From: Neocallimastix lanati (nom. inval.)
Taxonomy: Eukaryota; Neocallimastigomycota; Neocallimastigomycetes; Neocallimastigales; Neocallimastigaceae
Length of the DNA: 64,000 nt
Direction: 5' to 3'
NCBI GenBank assembly: GCA_016946835.1
Contig: JACVTC010000023.1
Location: 597,001-661,000 of the forward strand
How positions within the stretch are numbered: position 1 is the stretch's first letter; the number at the start of each line of letters is the position of its first letter. Shown here in pieces: positions 63,024 through 64,000 of this stretch. A program made the position numbers and the translations under genes. Under the pieces are notes generated by a model that had not been told where the DNA came from, did not search any database, and was given only the letters and a program-made list of their open reading frames with translations.

Positions 63024-63245
63024 TCTTTTTTTTTTTATCCTTTATTTTATTTATTTATTTATTTTATTTATTTATTTTATTTATCTCATTAATTTTATAT
63101 ATATATTATATATTTACATAAATTTAAATATAGATATAATACTGAACTAAAAATGTATAAATTAAAAAAAAAAGATTTTTCTAATAATTCCTTACACAAA
63201 TTCTCATTTAACAATAGTAAAAAAAAAAAATTATTTTTTTATTTT
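63024..63245 (+). repeat. Direct repeat, copy 2 (partner 61656-61846)
   Basis: As copy 1, with a longer TTTA tract inside. Origin unknown. Confidence 0.9.
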
Positions 63246-63520
63246 TTATATTTTATATTATATTAATATTTAACTTTATTCGTTTATTTTTTAAAATTAA
63301 TGGTAACATATTAAACTTTTTATATTTAATTGACATTTAATATACGGAGTATTATATATTGTTAATGTAATGCATATGTATGCTAATTTAATATTTATTT
63401 TTATTCTCCAATAGTATTAGTTAATGTATGTAGTAAACATAAAAAAAAATTTATAAACATAAGGATTAATAGTTTATATTATTTTATTATTATTAAGGTA
63501 ATTTAAAAATGACAATAATA

Positions 63521-63882
63521 ATAAATAAATAATAAATAATAAATAATAAATAATAAATAATAAATAATAAATAATAAATAATAAATAATAAATAATAAAT
63601 AATAAATAAAAAATAATAAATAATAAATAATAAATAATAAATAATAAATAATAAATAATAAATAATAAATAATAAATAATAAATAATAAATAATAAATAA
63701 TAAATAATAAATAATAAATAATAAATAAAAAATAATAAATAATAAATAATAAATAATAAATAATAAATAATAAATAATAAATAATAAATAATAAATAATA
63801 AATAATAAATAATAAATAATAAATAATAAATAATAAATAATAAATAATAAATAATAAATAATAAATAATAAATAATAATAGT
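63521..63882. repeat. (AATAATA)n heptanucleotide array
   Basis: About fifty copies of AATAAAT with two AATAAAA variants. The reverse frame reads a long Ile-Tyr-Tyr-Leu-Leu-Phe repeat, an artefact of the heptamer. Confidence 0.97.
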
Positions 63883-64000
63883 GATAATTATGATAATAAT
63901 CATAGTAATAATAAAAAAATAATAAAAACTATTATAATAATAATAATAATAATAAAATAATAATAATGATAATAAAATAACAATAATAAAAATTATAATA

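Larger units (their letters stand above)
55939..64000. other. Intergenic, AT-rich, no gene found
   Basis: About 8 kb without a convincing coding frame on either strand; open frames here come from A/T runs. Listed separately: the LTR-like repeat at 57745-57932, tandem units at 58229-58391, a CRE-type pair at 61081-61196, a long direct repeat at 61656-61846/63024-63245 and a heptamer array at 63521-63882. Also seen: two copies of TTTTAAACCGTAATCATATGTCATTATT (58611-58638 and 58743-58770) and (AAAT)n mixtures at 59035-59142. Confidence 0.75.

Noticed and set aside
63493-63903. 136-codon Ile-Tyr-Leu-Phe frame on the minus strand
   Set aside because: Translation of a heptamer microsatellite; no start context or non-repetitive sequence.

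Overview
The window looks like nuclear DNA of an anaerobic gut fungus (Neocallimastigomycota, the Piromyces/Neocallimastix/Anaeromyces group). Three things point there: extreme AT richness with long microsatellites between genes; a GH10 xylanase carrying two fungal dockerins (the CBM10-like module of fungal cellulosomes); and a BBSome subunit, expected in a fungus with flagellated zoospores. Genes use short GT..AG introns. I rebuilt the spliced genes by hand. In every model the exon lengths add up to a whole number of codons, and only real splice sites were used, but no transcript data were available.

Layout. 1-674: C-terminal exons of BBS2 (+). 1599-3918: protein farnesyltransferase alpha subunit, 8 exons (+). 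6691-8683: eIF3 subunit g, 5 exons (-). 9702-13560: two decayed genes of large DNA virus type, an RPB1-like RNA polymerase subunit and a three-domain mRNA capping enzyme (-). 14112-18970: a 1347-residue Sec7-domain ARF exchange factor, 3 exons (-). 21360-23078: decayed retrotransposon-like patches. 23669-25195: secreted dockerin-GH10 xylanase (-). 27958-30846 and 31662-34584: two tandem five-exon genes joining a bacterial-type solute-binding domain to a class C-like seven-helix receptor (-). 35551-36051: intronless GNAT acetyltransferase (+). 37442-37618: broken CBM18 protein gene. 37844-48722: a copia-like LTR remnant and a duplicated block of about 4.2 kb, each copy carrying a 442-residue ankyrin-type gene (39038-40366 and 45551-46879). 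52437-52522: an orphan terminal-exon-like island. 55000-55938: GPI-anchor-type polysaccharide deacetylase (+). The rest, including most of 48.7-55 kb and 56-64 kb, is AT-rich intergenic DNA with many local duplications and microsatellites.

How the genes relate. The xylanase fits plant cell wall attack by the cellulosome. The receptor pair could sense extracellular solutes such as sugars. The deacetylase and the dead CBM18 gene concern chitin or cell wall polysaccharide. The remaining intact genes are housekeeping: ciliary trafficking, prenylation, translation initiation and vesicle traffic.

The most notable items are the endogenous giant-virus-like relic between the eIF3g and Sec7 genes, the solute-binding/seven-helix receptor pair, and the duplicated ankyrin block whose left edges coincide with an LTR start.
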